A stretch of DNA of 64,000 nucleotides from an uncultured Pelagibacteraceae bacterium (GTDB lineage: Bacteria > Pseudomonadota > Alphaproteobacteria > Pelagibacterales > Pelagibacteraceae). Below, piece after piece: positions 15,343-25,111 of the stretch. The stretch covers positions 39,743 through 103,742 of the forward strand of contig CACGAU010000005.1 of NCBI GenBank assembly GCA_902571135.1. Direction: 5' to 3'. Position 1 is the stretch's first letter. The number at the start of each line of letters is the position of its first letter. The notes under the pieces are model-generated. The model made no database searches and was not told where the DNA came from. It worked only from the letters and a program-made list of their open reading frames with translations. The position numbers and the translations under genes are program-made.

Positions 15343-16642
15343 ACTGTAAAGGAGTCCCATCTGGATCACCTAAAATTTTTCCATCCTGCATTTTAATCTT
15401 TCCTGAGATTATTGTATGGGTAGGTGTTCCTTTAAATTTAAATCCATTAAATGGTGACCACTTACATTTACTTTCAATATTTTCATTTTTAATTTCGATT
15501 GTTTTGTTCATATCAACAATTGTAAAGTCTGCATCATAGCCCTCTTTAATAAATCCTTTGTTTTTTATTCCAAAAATCTTAACTGGATTTTCACATACAA
15601 AGTTCATTAATTGATTAAGTGATAGTTTTCCATCATTGATGTGATTTAACATTACAGGCATTAAAGTTTGAACTCCTGGCATCCCTGAGGGTGTGTTTGG
15701 ATATACCTTATCTTTATTTTCTTTTAAATGAGGAGCATGATCTGACCCAATCGTATCATTAAAATTGTTTCTCACTCCATACCATAATCTGTCATAATGA
15801 GATTTATCTCTTAATGGCGGATTCATTTGAGCATAAGTTCCAAGCTTGTCATAACAATCTGGAGCGTAAAGAGTTAAATGCTGAGGAGTAATCTCAAATG
15901 TGATATTTCCTTTGTGTTGAGATAGAAAATCAATTTCTTCTTTTGTTGTAATATGAAGTACATGAGCTTTTTTATTATGCTTTTCTGCAATTCGAACAAT
16001 TCTTCTTGTAGATGCTATTGCACACTCTGCACTTCTCCATACAGGATGTGTATGAACATCACCCTCTTTAATCAATTTCTTATTAACTTTTAAAATTGCC
16101 TCATCTTCAGAATGAACTGCTACTACTTTTGAAGCATTTTGAAAAACCTTATCTATATCGTCTTCTTCGGCAACTAATAAATTACCAGTTGAAGAACCTG
16201 CAAAAAGTTTAATACCACAACAACCTTCTAAACCCTCTAGACTTGCTAAATCATCTGCATTGTCTGCTGTTGCCCCAAAATAAAAAGCGTAGTTGCAATA
16301 CATTCTTTTTTTAGCGAGATCTAGTTTTCTTTGAAACTCTTTCATATTTGAAGTTGGTGGATTAGTATTTGGCATTTCAAATACACTAGTTATTCCACCT
16401 GCAATTGCTGCTCTACTCCCTGAATGAAGATCCTCAGTATCTGTTGATCCTGGTTCTCTAAAATGTGTTTGGGTATCTATGCAACCAGGTAATACTGTAT
16501 GACCTTCTGCATTAATTATCTCTTTTGCTTCTTCTGAAATTTGTCCAATCTGTTGAATTTTTCCATCTTTTATAGCAACATCTGCATCTTTTAATTCACC
16601 ATCGATGTAACATTGTCCATTTTTAATTATAAGATCTAACAT
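15335..16642 (-). CDS. pyrC: Dihydroorotase
   Basis: A 435-residue amidohydrolase of the class I dihydroorotase type (long form). It carries metal-binding DTQTHFREPG (about 56-65), GIKLFAGSSTG, a VLHITTKEE histidine strand and the SDHAPH motif. It closes N-carbamoyl-L-aspartate to dihydroorotate in pyrimidine synthesis. Allantoinase and hydantoinase relatives share these motifs, but the length and the MPNTNPPTS segment favour dihydroorotase. It is divergent from ygfZ by 43 bp. carA and carB, which supply the carbamoyl phosphate, are also in this window but not linked. Confidence 0.85.
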   Translation of the reverse strand: MLDLIIKNGQCYIDGELKDADVAIKDGKIQQIGQISEEAKEIINAEGHTVLPGCIDTQTHFREPGSTDTEDLHSGSRAAIAGGITSVFEMPNTNPPTSNMKEFQRKLDLAKKRMYCNYAFYFGATADNADDLASLEGLEGCCGIKLFAGSSTGNLLVAEEDDIDKVFQNASKVVAVHSEDEAILKVNKKLIKEGDVHTHPVWRSAECAIASTRRIVRIAEKHNKKAHVLHITTKEEIDFLSQHKGNITFEITPQHLTLYAPDCYDKLGTYAQMNPPLRDKSHYDRLWYGVRNNFNDTIGSDHAPHLKENKDKVYPNTPSGMPGVQTLMPVMLNHINDGKLSLNQLMNFVCENPVKIFGIKNKGFIKEGYDADFTIVDMNKTIEIKNENIESKCKWSPFNGFKFKGTPTHTIISGKIKMQDGKILGDPDGTPLQFS

Positions 16643-16685
16643 TTTGAGAAATTGTTATTATATTACAATCTATAATTAATCAATT

Positions 16686-17576
16686 ATGAATATTAAAAAC
16701 GTTTATATTTTAGATGACAGAGCAATTCTTTATATTAATGGAGAAGATGCAAAAGAGTTTCTTCAAAATCTCATTAGTAACGACATAAATAAAATAAGCG
16801 ATGTAAATAGTTGTTTTAGTTCATTACTTACACCCCAAGGTAAATTTTTATATGAATTTATCATCACAAAACATAAGTCAGGATATTTTCTAGATTGTGA
16901 AAAACCTCAAGTAGAGGAGTTATTCAAACAATTATCCTTGTATAAACTAAGATCAAAAGTTGAAATTCTCAATTTAAGTAATGAATTTGTTGTTGCAGCA
17001 TTTTCACATGAAAAATTCTTAACTTTCGATGAAGCAAAAGATCAACCTGGATATACAATTAAATATAGAGAAGATCCAATTTTTTTAGATCCAAGAAATA
17101 AGAACTTGGGCGCGAGATTAATTATTAATTTAGAAAAACTTTATTTATCTTTAAAAAAACTAGATCTTCATGATGCTAATCTTAAAGAATATTATTCATT
17201 AAGTCATAGTCTCGGAATAGTACCAAAAGATTTAAATAAATTGAAAGACAAATTGTTTGGTATTGAATGTAATTTTGAAGAATTAAATGGGATTGATTTT
17301 AAAAAAGGGTGTTATGTTGGACAAGAAAATACAGCTCGAATTAAATTAAAGAACAAGCTTTCAAAAAGATTATTTCCAATAAATGTAATTAATGGAAAAC
17401 TACACGAAGGTGAAAGTATTTATAATAATGAAATAGAAATAGGTAAGGTTTTAATTGATAGCGACTACCCTTTTGCATTAATTAAATACTTAAACGAAAA
17501 CTTTGATGAAAAAGCAAATTTTAAAACTAAAGAGGCTTCGATAAATATCAATAAACCTGATTGGATAAAAAACTAA
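16686..17576 (+). CDS. ygfZ: YgfZ/GcvT-like folate-binding Fe-S repair protein
   Basis: A 296-residue protein with the defining motif KGCYVGQE (near 212-219) and the preceding ELNGIDFKK, plus an N-terminal tetrahydrofolate-binding region like the T-protein of glycine cleavage (NGEDAKEFLQNLISNDI). Members (YgfZ/IBA57) assist maturation or repair of certain Fe-S enzymes. The window also encodes Fe-S clients such as quinolinate synthase. It is divergent from pyrC. GcvT itself is larger and lacks the cysteine motif, so the call is firm. Confidence 0.88.
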   Translation: MNIKNVYILDDRAILYINGEDAKEFLQNLISNDINKISDVNSCFSSLLTPQGKFLYEFIITKHKSGYFLDCEKPQVEELFKQLSLYKLRSKVEILNLSNEFVVAAFSHEKFLTFDEAKDQPGYTIKYREDPIFLDPRNKNLGARLIINLEKLYLSLKKLDLHDANLKEYYSLSHSLGIVPKDLNKLKDKLFGIECNFEELNGIDFKKGCYVGQENTARIKLKNKLSKRLFPINVINGKLHEGESIYNNEIEIGKVLIDSDYPFALIKYLNENFDEKANFKTKEASININKPDWIKN

Positions 17577-17581
17577 TTTTC

Positions 17582-17743
17582 TTATTTAAATAAATAAACA
17601 ATCATTAAAATTATAAAAACTAAAATAATCCAAATACTTAGATTTTTAAGGAATTGCTTTAACTGAGAATTTGATTGTAAAAAACTTGGTAGAACTAAAA
17701 GCAAAACCCCAACCATAAATATTACAGAAAGTAATTTATCCAT
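17582..17743 (-). CDS. Small two-helix membrane protein (53 aa)
   Basis: A 53-residue frame between tRNA-Leu and ygfZ on the minus strand, with a good ribosome site (AGGGG about 8 bp before ATG). It has one hydrophobic helix (about 4-22, LLSVIFMVGVLLLVLP), a polar linker (QSNSQLKQ) and a second helix (about 34-52, LSIWIILVFIILMIVY). The gene fills an otherwise empty gap and could be read from the tRNA-Leu promoter. No family is recognised. Confidence 0.6.
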   Translation of the reverse strand: MDKLLSVIFMVGVLLLVLPSFLQSNSQLKQFLKNLSIWIILVFIILMIVYLFK

Positions 17744-17769
17744 CAAAAACCCCTATATAAAATTCACTT

Positions 17770-17855
17770 TGGTGCGGTCGGAGAGACTCGAACTCTCATG
17801 GACTAAGTCCACACGGCCCTCAACCGTGCCTGTCTACCAATTTCAGCACGACCGC
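17770..17855 (-). tRNA. tRNA-Leu (anticodon GAG)
   Basis: The minus strand folds into a class II tRNA. The acceptor stem is GCGGTCG/CGACCGC, the anticodon stem CACGG/CCGTG holds loop TTGAGGG (anticodon GAG), and there is a long variable arm TGGACTTAGTCCA typical of leucine tRNA. The T-arm reads GAGA/TCTC with loop GTTCGAG. CCA is encoded (complement of 17770-17772). 86 nt with CCA. Confidence 0.95.
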
Positions 17856-17865
17856 GATATGTCCC

Positions 17866-17894
17866 ATAATAAATGAATGACAATTATGATTCAA
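17866..17894 (-). promoter_or_regulatory. Candidate promoter of tRNA-Leu
   Basis: On the minus strand TTGAAT (17894-17889) and TATTAT (17871-17866) are spaced 17 bp apart and followed by a GGGACAT discriminator region, ending about 10 bp before the tRNA. The placement fits a tRNA promoter. Predicted by eye. Confidence 0.5.
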
Positions 17895-17910
17895 ATTGGT
17901 AAAAATCCTC

Positions 17911-18900
17911 ATGGAATTTACACAAGAAGTACGTAAAGCGACAGATCCTATTTATCAAAAAATTTCTAAGGTTATGCCTGAAATTGAATGGTCAGTACAT
18001 GCACCATATATTCATAAAATTAATAAATTAAAAAAAGAAAAAAACGCTGTAATTCTGGCCCACAATTATCAAACACCAGAAATTTATCATGGTGTTGCAG
18101 ATTTTTCCGCAGACTCTCTTGCACTAGCAATTGAAGCTTCAAAAACTTCGGCTGATATTATTTTAATGGCTGGAGTTCATTTTATGGCAGAGACTGCAAA
18201 ATTAATGAGTCCTAATAAAAAAGTTATTCTACCGGATATGGATGCTGGCTGTTCTTTATCATCATCTATTACAGGTAAAGATGTTAGGCTATTAAAAGAG
18301 AAATACCCGGGCGTTCCTGTTGTGTCTTATGTTAACACGTCTGCAGAAGTTAAGGCTGAAACAGATGTTTGTTGTACATCCGCGAACGCAGTTAAAATAG
18401 TTAAATCACTTGGAGTAAAAAGGGTAATATTTTTACCTGATGATTACTTGGCTAAATATGTTGCTTCTCAAACTGATGTTGAAATTATTTCTTGGAAAGG
18501 AATTTGTATTGTCCATGATCAATTTAATAAAAAAGAAATAGAGGATATAAGAAAAAATAATCCAGGAATTAAAATTATTGCACATCCAGAATGTCCTCCT
18601 GATGTAATTGAAGCAAGTGATTTTGCAGGATCAACTTCTGGAATGATTAAATATGTAAAAGATAACCAACCAAAAAAAGTTATGATGGTTACTGAGTGCT
18701 CAATGAGTGACAATATCCAGATAGAAAATCCAAATGTAGACTTTGTTAAGCCATGTAATATGTGTCCTCATATGAAAAAAATTACACTTCCAAAAATTTT
18801 AGATTGTTTAGAGAACGAAACTGGTGAAATTATTATGGACAAAGAGACAATTGATAAAGCCAGAATATCTGTAGAGAGAATGGCAGCCATTGGCAGATAA
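17911..18900 (+). CDS. nadA: Quinolinate synthase A
   Basis: A 329-residue NadA that condenses iminoaspartate with dihydroxyacetone phosphate to quinolinate in NAD synthesis, using a [4Fe-4S] cluster. Family signatures are AVILAHNYQTPEIY near the start, GVHFMAETAKLMSP, DMDAGCSLSSS (first cysteine ligand), VCCTSANAVKI (second) and PCNMCPHMKKITL (third). I place the start at the ATG at 17911. A TTG at 17896 in frame would add five residues but has no visible ribosome site. nadC follows after 4 bp. No nadB (aspartate oxidase) is next to it, so iminoaspartate must come from a gene elsewhere. Confidence 0.93.
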   Translation: MEFTQEVRKATDPIYQKISKVMPEIEWSVHAPYIHKINKLKKEKNAVILAHNYQTPEIYHGVADFSADSLALAIEASKTSADIILMAGVHFMAETAKLMSPNKKVILPDMDAGCSLSSSITGKDVRLLKEKYPGVPVVSYVNTSAEVKAETDVCCTSANAVKIVKSLGVKRVIFLPDDYLAKYVASQTDVEIISWKGICIVHDQFNKKEIEDIRKNNPGIKIIAHPECPPDVIEASDFAGSTSGMIKYVKDNQPKKVMMVTECSMSDNIQIENPNVDFVKPCNMCPHMKKITLPKILDCLENETGEIIMDKETIDKARISVERMAAIGR

Positions 18901-18904
18901 TTAA

Positions 18905-19738
18905 GTGTCAAAAATTAAATTAAGCAAAGAGTTTATTAAAAGCACTGTAAAGCTAGCATTAAATGAGGATCTTTATCCTTCAGGAGATATCACTTCAAGT
19001 TTAATTGAAGATGATAAAATTGTAACGGTTAAATTAATTGTAAATCAAAGTGCAATTGTTGCAGGGTTGTTATTTGCTAAACAAACTTTTGCATTAATTG
19101 ATGATAAAATAAAATTCATTATTAAGAAAAAAGATGGTTCGAAAATTAATAAAGGAAATTTAGTAGCTTTAATTAAAGGTAATGCAAAAAATATTCTAAT
19201 CGCTGAAAGAGTAGCTTTAAATTTTTTATCTCACATTTCTGGAATAGCAACTAAAACAAATGAGTTTGTTAAATTAGCTGGAAAAAAAACTAAAATTTGT
19301 TGCACAAGAAAAACGATTCCTAATCTAAGAGTTATCCAAAAATATGCTGTTAAATTAGGAGGTGGTATAAATCATAGATTTAATTTAAGTGATGAATATT
19401 TAATTAAAGATAATCATATTGCTAGTTCAGATTTAAAAACTTTAGTCTTAAATGCAATAAAAAATAAAAAAGGAAAAAAAATTACGGTTGAGGTTGATAC
19501 AATCAAACAACTTAAGTCAATATTAGGTCTAAAATTTAATACTGTTTTGCTCGACAATATGAGTGTTAAAAAACTAAAACATGCTGTTAAAATTGCTAAA
19601 AAATATTATGAAACTGAAGCTTCGGGGAATGTTACTTTAAAAACTGTTAAAGCCATTGCGTCTACTGGAATTAACAGAATTTCTGTTGGTAGTATTACAC
19701 ACAGCGCTCCTGCAATTGACTTTAAGTTAGAAATTTAA
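18905..19738 (+). CDS. nadC: Quinolinate phosphoribosyltransferase
   Basis: A 277-residue nicotinate-nucleotide pyrophosphorylase (carboxylating), the step after NadA. It turns quinolinate and PRPP into nicotinate mononucleotide. It shows LNEDLYPSGDITS at the N-terminus, CTRKTIPNLR with the catalytic/phosphate-binding Arg and Lys, LGGGINHRFNLSD, KITVEVDTIKQL, and the closing SVGSITHSAPAIDFKLE. The start is GTG at 18905, since no ATG precedes the conserved region. It lies 4 bp after nadA, so the two are co-transcribed, and its end overlaps the convergent MazG-like gene by 4 bp. Confidence 0.93.
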   Translation: MSKIKLSKEFIKSTVKLALNEDLYPSGDITSSLIEDDKIVTVKLIVNQSAIVAGLLFAKQTFALIDDKIKFIIKKKDGSKINKGNLVALIKGNAKNILIAERVALNFLSHISGIATKTNEFVKLAGKKTKICCTRKTIPNLRVIQKYAVKLGGGINHRFNLSDEYLIKDNHIASSDLKTLVLNAIKNKKGKKITVEVDTIKQLKSILGLKFNTVLLDNMSVKKLKHAVKIAKKYYETEASGNVTLKTVKAIASTGINRISVGSITHSAPAIDFKLEI

Positions 19739-20106
19739 TTAACAAACTTTGATAGATCTGGCTTAAAATAATTAGGACCTTTCATGACTTTTCCAGATTC
19801 ATTGTAAATTGGTTTTCCATTTTCATCTAACTTGCTCATATTTGAATTTTGGACTTCATCAAAACACATATCCAAATCAATTCCAAAGGCGTGACCTGCT
19901 CCATAAGTTACATATAATATGTCTGTTAGCGCATCAGCTACTTCCAATAAGTCCTTATTATTCATGGCTTCTGTAAGTTCCTCTAATTCCTCTTTTATTA
20001 GATCTATCCTTAATTTATTTATTTTATCAGTACTAAATGAAGGTTTTGTTTTTACTTCCTGACCAAAAGTTTTCATGAAAGTACCAACTTTACTAAAATT
20101 CGACAT
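19735..20106 (-). CDS. MazG-like all-alpha nucleotide pyrophosphohydrolase
   Basis: A 123-residue protein of the all-alpha NTP pyrophosphatase superfamily (MazG, HisE, dUTPase-2). It has the magnesium-binding pattern EELEELTEAM (EExxE type, about 39-48) followed by EVADALTDILYVTYG (ExxD, about 55-69). The pattern and PSFSTDKIN start resemble phosphoribosyl-ATP-pyrophosphohydrolase-like house-cleaning enzymes, not HisE itself. It probably hydrolyses a noncanonical or excess nucleotide. The substrate is unknown. It is convergent with nadC and divergent from fumC. Confidence 0.8.
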   Translation of the reverse strand: MSNFSKVGTFMKTFGQEVKTKPSFSTDKINKLRIDLIKEELEELTEAMNNKDLLEVADALTDILYVTYGAGHAFGIDLDMCFDEVQNSNMSKLDENGKPIYNESGKVMKGPNYFKPDLSKFVN

Positions 20107-20173
20107 AATGCTCCTGTATGTTTTTAAAAAATTATTGTATGTTAATAATTATTTGTTACTTAAAAATTAATCA

Positions 20174-21562
20174 ATGAAATTAAGAAAAGAATTTGACAGT
20201 ATTGGAAGCATAAATGTACCAAATGATAAATATTGGGGAGCATCTACTCAGAGATCCAATAAATTTTTTAATATTGGAAAAATTTTAGTAAATATTTCAA
20301 TCATTAAATCAATTTCAATTATCAAAAGATCGGCTGCAATAGTTCATGCAAAAGACAAATTGATAGATGGAAGAATTTCTAAAGCAATAATCAAAGCATC
20401 AGACGAAGTAATCAAAGGTAAATTAGATGAAAACTTCCCTTTAAAAGTCTGGCAAACAGGTTCCGGAACACAAACAAACATGAATGTAAATGAGGTCATT
20501 GCAAACAGAGCAATAGAAATTTTAGGAGGAAAAAAAGGAACAAAAAAACCCGTGCATCCAAATGATCACGTAAATAAATCACAATCTACAAATGATGTTT
20601 TTCCAACTGCGATGCATATCTCTGTAGCTAAAGAGACAATAAGTAAAATGTTACCTAGTTTAAAAATTTTAGAAAAGGAGCTAAAGAGAAAATCAAATGA
20701 ATTTAAAAATATAGTTAAAATTGGAAGAACTCATTTACAAGATGCTACTCCATTATCTCTTGGACAAGAATTTTCAGGATATCATTTTCAAGTTAAAAAA
20801 AGTATCGAAAGAATAGAGTATGCTTTAAATGAAATACTATTTCTTGCGCAAGGAGGCACAGCCGTTGGAACTGGAATAAATTCAAAAAAAAATTTTGATA
20901 AAAAAATTGTAAAAGAAATCGCTAAATTTACAAAAATTAAATTTAAACCAGCTCCAAATAAATTTGCAGAACTTGCGGCACATGATGCAATAGTAAATTT
21001 TTCAGGTGCTTTAAATACATGTGCGGTAGCTTTAATGAAAATATCTAATGATATAAGATTTTTAGGTTCAGGCCCTAGAGCAGGTTATGGAGAATTAATT
21101 TTACCAGAGAACGAGCCAGGTTCATCAATAATGCCAGGTAAAGTAAATCCAACACAATGTGAGGCTGTAACTATGGTTTGCGTTAAAGTTATTGGAAACC
21201 ATAACGGAATAACAATGGCAGGTTCACATGGACATTTTGAACTAAATGTTTTTAAACCTTTAATTGCACATAATATTTTACAATCAATCGATTTAATAGC
21301 TGACAGCACAAAAAATTTTGCTCTTTATTGCGTCAAAGGAATAAAAGCTAATAAAAAAAAAATTCAAGAACATCTAGATAATTCTCTAATGTTGGTAACC
21401 GCACTCGCTCCTCATATTGGATATGATAACGCTGCTAAAATTGCAAAAACTGCACTTAAAAATAATACAACTTTAAAGCATGAAACTTTAAAGACAGGAC
21501 TAATAACCGAAAAAGACTACAATAAAATTGTTGATCCTAAAAAGATGATTTACCCAGCATAG
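20174..21562 (+). CDS. fumC: Fumarate hydratase, class II
   Basis: A 462-residue class II fumarase, the iron-free homotetramer of the TCA cycle that hydrates fumarate to malate. The superfamily signature [15 protein letters not shown] is present, along with [32 protein letters not shown] and the [20 protein letters not shown] segment with the catalytic His. The full-length match leaves little room for aspartase or argininosuccinate lyase. Its last 13 bp overlap the end of the convergent AsmA-like gene. Confidence 0.95.
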   Translation: MKLRKEFDSIGSINVPNDKYWGASTQRSNKFFNIGKILVNISIIKSISIIKRSAAIVHAKDKLIDGRISKAIIKASDEVIKGKLDENFPLKVWQTGSGTQTNMNVNEVIANRAIEILGGKKGTKKPVHPNDHVNKSQSTNDVFPTAMHISVAKETISKMLPSLKILEKELKRKSNEFKNIVKIGRTHLQDATPLSLGQEFSGYHFQVKKSIERIEYALNEILFLAQGGTAVGTGINSKKNFDKKIVKEIAKFTKIKFKPAPNKFAELAAHDAIVNFSGALNTCAVALMKISNDIRFLGSGPRAGYGELILPENEPGSSIMPGKVNPTQCEAVTMVCVKVIGNHNGITMAGSHGHFELNVFKPLIAHNILQSIDLIADSTKNFALYCVKGIKANKKKIQEHLDNSLMLVTALAPHIGYDNAAKIAKTALKNNTTLKHETLKTGLITEKDYNKIVDPKKMIYPA

Positions 21563-23040
21563 CTCTTAATCGCTTGGTTTAATAAGTTTTTAAAATAAAT
21601 TTTATTTTGTAAATCATCTTTTTTTAAAATTATATTACTTAGAATTTTATTAACATTATCATTAATTTTGTTGTCAATTTTAATATCTTTTAACTCGGCT
21701 ATTTTTTGGTCAAAACTATAAGTAAAATTTAAATCAATTTGATTAACTTGATTTCTATAATTTTTTGGTGTTAAAAGAAATTTATATAAATTATTGTAAT
21801 CTCTTACTTTTATCTTTAGCTTTCCATCCAAAACTAATTCTCCGTTTCTAACAAAAATCAAACTCTCGAGTAATTCAAAATCTGCTATGTCTTTCCATTG
21901 AAATTTTGTCTTGTCTGTATCTATTAAACCTTCTTGAATTTTTAAATTTAAACTAACATTTTTAAAGTTTGAATTTTTATAAACACTTTCCGCATTTATA
22001 TTTAATTTAAAATCAATATTTTTATTATTTAATATTTCTGTTTTTAAAAGTTGAGCTAAAATAGCATTAGAACCAAATAGATAATTTAAATTTATTTGAT
22101 CTGAATTGCCTTCTAAATTTGCATAAAAGGGTTTGAAATTAAATTTGCCTTTATAAGTAACATCTGGTTGATCAATTTTATCAAATATATGAAAATCAAA
22201 TAAATTTTTTTCAATTTTATAATCTACAAGTCTTTTTATTTTATTTAAATTAAGTTTTGATTTACCAATTTTTTTATTATTCTCAAAGATCAATTCATTT
22301 TCAATATTGAGCTTCATTAAATCAAGATTAATTTTAGATAAATTTTTCTTGTTATCTTCACTAAAAAAAGATTCTACTGAAAAAGGAATATTAAATATTT
22401 CATTTTCTGAATAAAAAATATTTTTTAATTTTTTTGAATCAAAATAATATTTCATCTTAAAAATTTTGGCTATAAACAAAACTTCATCTTCTATATTTTT
22501 AAAAAAAACATTGCTATTATTAATTGTTATTTTTCCACCTTGGAAACCTCTATTTAATAGCTCTATAAAAAAATTATAATTTTTTGTATCAAGATTAAAA
22601 TTTGTGTTTTCTAAAATCATATCTCTTATTTCAATATCCTTTATTGAAAAAAGATTATCAAATGATATGAAAATTTTTAATTTACTAATTTCAGCAATTT
22701 CTTTTTTATTATCAAGAATTTTAGAGTCTGTAGTTATGAAATGAGGTCTGGGAAAAAAGTTATATTTTATATTTTGAGAAAATTTAAAATTTAAATCATA
22801 TTTGACTTGAAACTCATTTTTTAACCTTTTTGAAATATCAGTTTGATTGAAAAAAGTAGGTAATAATAAATAAGATACAGAAATAACAAAAAGTGCGACA
22901 AAAGTTAAAATTATTTTATTATTTTTAAATAAATAACTTAAATTTTTAGAATTTAACTTGTTTAAATTTTTTTCTAAAAGAATATTAATAAATTTATTAA
23001 TGTTTTTTAAATGTTTTACAAAAAAATTTGTTTTACTCAT
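21550..23040 (-). CDS. AsmA-like inner-membrane-anchored protein
   Basis: A 496-residue protein from the ATG at 23040; an upstream in-frame TTG would add three residues but is not needed. One membrane helix near residues 44-64 ([19 protein letters not shown]) follows a basic cytoplasmic N-terminus. The rest is predicted periplasmic and beta-rich, with the AsmA pattern of an early phospho-like FFPRPHF segment, [12 protein letters not shown] and repeated short strand motifs. AsmA family proteins bridge the periplasm and are implicated in lipid transport and outer-membrane assembly. Lysine and asparagine richness reflects base composition. Assignment rests on overall layout and a few motifs. Confidence 0.65.
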   Translation of the reverse strand: MSKTNFFVKHLKNINKFINILLEKNLNKLNSKNLSYLFKNNKIILTFVALFVISVSYLLLPTFFNQTDISKRLKNEFQVKYDLNFKFSQNIKYNFFPRPHFITTDSKILDNKKEIAEISKLKIFISFDNLFSIKDIEIRDMILENTNFNLDTKNYNFFIELLNRGFQGGKITINNSNVFFKNIEDEVLFIAKIFKMKYYFDSKKLKNIFYSENEIFNIPFSVESFFSEDNKKNLSKINLDLMKLNIENELIFENNKKIGKSKLNLNKIKRLVDYKIEKNLFDFHIFDKIDQPDVTYKGKFNFKPFYANLEGNSDQINLNYLFGSNAILAQLLKTEILNNKNIDFKLNINAESVYKNSNFKNVSLNLKIQEGLIDTDKTKFQWKDIADFELLESLIFVRNGELVLDGKLKIKVRDYNNLYKFLLTPKNYRNQVNQIDLNFTYSFDQKIAELKDIKIDNKINDNVNKILSNIILKKDDLQNKIYFKNLLNQAIKSYAG

Positions 23041-23074
23041 AACAATCAAGAAATCTTATAAAGGATTATTTTAA

Positions 23075-25111
23075 ATGATAAACAAAGATTATTTAGAAAA
23101 TTTAAATGATGCCCAAAAAGAAGCTGTTCTTCATCTAGATGGCCCACTTTTGATTGTGGCTGGGGCCGGATCTGGAAAAACAAAAGTTTTAACTTCTAGA
23201 ATTGCTAATATTATTAAAGAAAAAAAGGCATTTCCAAATCAAATCTTGGCAGTAACATTTACAAATAAAGCTGCTAAAGAAATGCAAAATAGAGTCAGCA
23301 AAATACTCGGCTCTACCGCAGTCGGACTTTCATGGCTAGGCACATTTCATTCTATTTGTGCGAAATTGTTGCGAAAACATGCATCTGCTGCGAAACTTAA
23401 TTCCAATTTTACTATTATTGATTCAGATGATCAGATCAGACTCATTAAAAATATTTGTAAGGCTGAAAATATTGATATTAAACAATTGTCTCCAAGGTTT
23501 ATATTGGCAATAATTGATCGTTGGAAAAATAAAGGATTTTATCCTAATGAAGTAATAATCAATAAAAAAGATCTTTATGAAAAAACAATTCTTCCACTTT
23601 ATAAAACTTATCAACAAAAATTAACCGACCTTAACTCTTGTGACTTTGGAGATCTTATTTTGCATGCTGTTAAAATTTTAGAATTTAATACAGATATTAG
23701 AGAAATATATTCGAAAAATTTTAAATATATTCTTGTTGATGAATATCAAGATACAAATTTTATTCAAAGTAAATGGCTGAATCTCCTATCAGAAAAAAAT
23801 AAAAATATTTGCTGTGTAGGGGATGATGATCAATCGATTTATAGTTGGAGGGGTGCAGAAATTAAAAATTTTTTAGAATTTGATCAAGTTTATAAAAATA
23901 CAAAAGTAATAAGATTAGAGCAAAATTATAGATCTTCTCAGAATATTTTATCTGTAGCTTCAAACCTTATTTCTAATAATCAAAATAGAGTTGGGAAAAC
24001 ATTGATTACTACAATGGAAGAGGGTGATCCAGTGCAATTAAACTGTTTTAAAAATGGTAAAGATGAAGCAACTGGGATTTCTGATGAAATCGAAAAAAAA
24101 ATAAAAAAAAAGTTTTCATATAATAATATTGCAATTTTAGTTAGAGCCATTTTTCAAACACGTGAATTTGAGGAAAGATTTCTTAAAATTGGTATGCCTT
24201 ACAGAATATTGGGTGGTACAAAATTTTACGAAAGAGCAGAAATTAAAGATTGTGTTGCATATTTAAGATTAATTCATCAGGAAAAAGATGACTTGGCTTT
24301 TGAAAGAATAGTGAATAACCCAAAGAGATCAATAGGTGACAGTACTTTAAAAAATATTCATGAGTTTGCTAAGGAAAATAATTTAAATTTAGAAAGAGCA
24401 TCAATAAAAATGCTTGAACAAAATTTAATCAAACCGAAAGCTAAAATTGGTCTTGGTTTATTTATCAATTCTTTGATGAAGTGGAGAAACGATTTAATTG
24501 TAAAAAAATCAAGTCATATAAAATTATTACAAATTGTTTTGGATGAATCAGGATATTCAGCAATGCTTAAAAATAAAAAAGATGTAGATAATGAAAATAG
24601 ATTGGAAAATATAAAAGAATTATTAAGCGCGATGAAAGAATTTGACAATTTAGAAAGTTTTTTAGAGCATGTATCTTTAGCAACCTCAGTAGATCAAGAA
24701 TGGGATGGTGAAAAAGTTAACATGATGACAATGCATGCTGCAAAGGGATTAGAATTTGATGTTGTATTTTTACCTGGTTGGGAAGAGGGATTATTTCCAC
24801 ATCAAAAATCTATCGAAGAAAAAGGTCAAAATGGCTTGGAAGAAGAAAGACGGTTAGCATATGTAGGAATTACAAGAGCAAAGAAAAAAGCTATAATTTC
24901 CTTTTCAATGAATAGATTTTATCAAGGAGATTGGATTGATAGTATGGCTTCAAGATTTGTTGATGAACTTCCAGAAAAACATTTAGAAAAAAACTCCTTC
25001 TTTGATGAGGAAATTAATAATGATGATGATTTTGATTTTAATCAAGATTTTGAGATTGAGGAAGGTACAAGAAGTCCTGGTTGGATAAGATATCAAAAGA
25101 GAATAAAATGA
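23075..25111 (+). CDS. uvrD: UvrD/PcrA-family DNA helicase
   Basis: A 678-residue superfamily 1 helicase with a full motif set. Motif Q/I is LNDAQKEAV and GAGSGKTKVL (about 30-39), Ia is AVTFTNKAAKEM, II is LVDEYQDTN, III is GDDDQSIYSWRGA, IV is RLEQNYRSSQNIL, V is MTMHAAKGLEFD and VI is EERRLAYVGITRAK. It unwinds DNA 3' to 5' in excision and mismatch repair. It is slightly short relative to E. coli UvrD, with a reduced acidic C-terminal tail. The start has AAAGGA 8-13 bp before ATG. Its stop overlaps the pepP start as ATGA. Confidence 0.93.
   Translation: MINKDYLENLNDAQKEAVLHLDGPLLIVAGAGSGKTKVLTSRIANIIKEKKAFPNQILAVTFTNKAAKEMQNRVSKILGSTAVGLSWLGTFHSICAKLLRKHASAAKLNSNFTIIDSDDQIRLIKNICKAENIDIKQLSPRFILAIIDRWKNKGFYPNEVIINKKDLYEKTILPLYKTYQQKLTDLNSCDFGDLILHAVKILEFNTDIREIYSKNFKYILVDEYQDTNFIQSKWLNLLSEKNKNICCVGDDDQSIYSWRGAEIKNFLEFDQVYKNTKVIRLEQNYRSSQNILSVASNLISNNQNRVGKTLITTMEEGDPVQLNCFKNGKDEATGISDEIEKKIKKKFSYNNIAILVRAIFQTREFEERFLKIGMPYRILGGTKFYERAEIKDCVAYLRLIHQEKDDLAFERIVNNPKRSIGDSTLKNIHEFAKENNLNLERASIKMLEQNLIKPKAKIGLGLFINSLMKWRNDLIVKKSSHIKLLQIVLDESGYSAMLKNKKDVDNENRLENIKELLSAMKEFDNLESFLEHVSLATSVDQEWDGEKVNMMTMHAAKGLEFDVVFLPGWEEGLFPHQKSIEEKGQNGLEEERRLAYVGITRAKKKAIISFSMNRFYQGDWIDSMASRFVDELPEKHLEKNSFFDEEINNDDDFDFNQDFEIEEGTRSPGWIRYQKRIK

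Noticed and set aside
17577..17910. Riboswitch upstream of nadA
   Set aside because: The gap is explained by the small membrane ORF, tRNA-Leu and its promoter on the minus strand; no aptamer-like conserved core was recognised.
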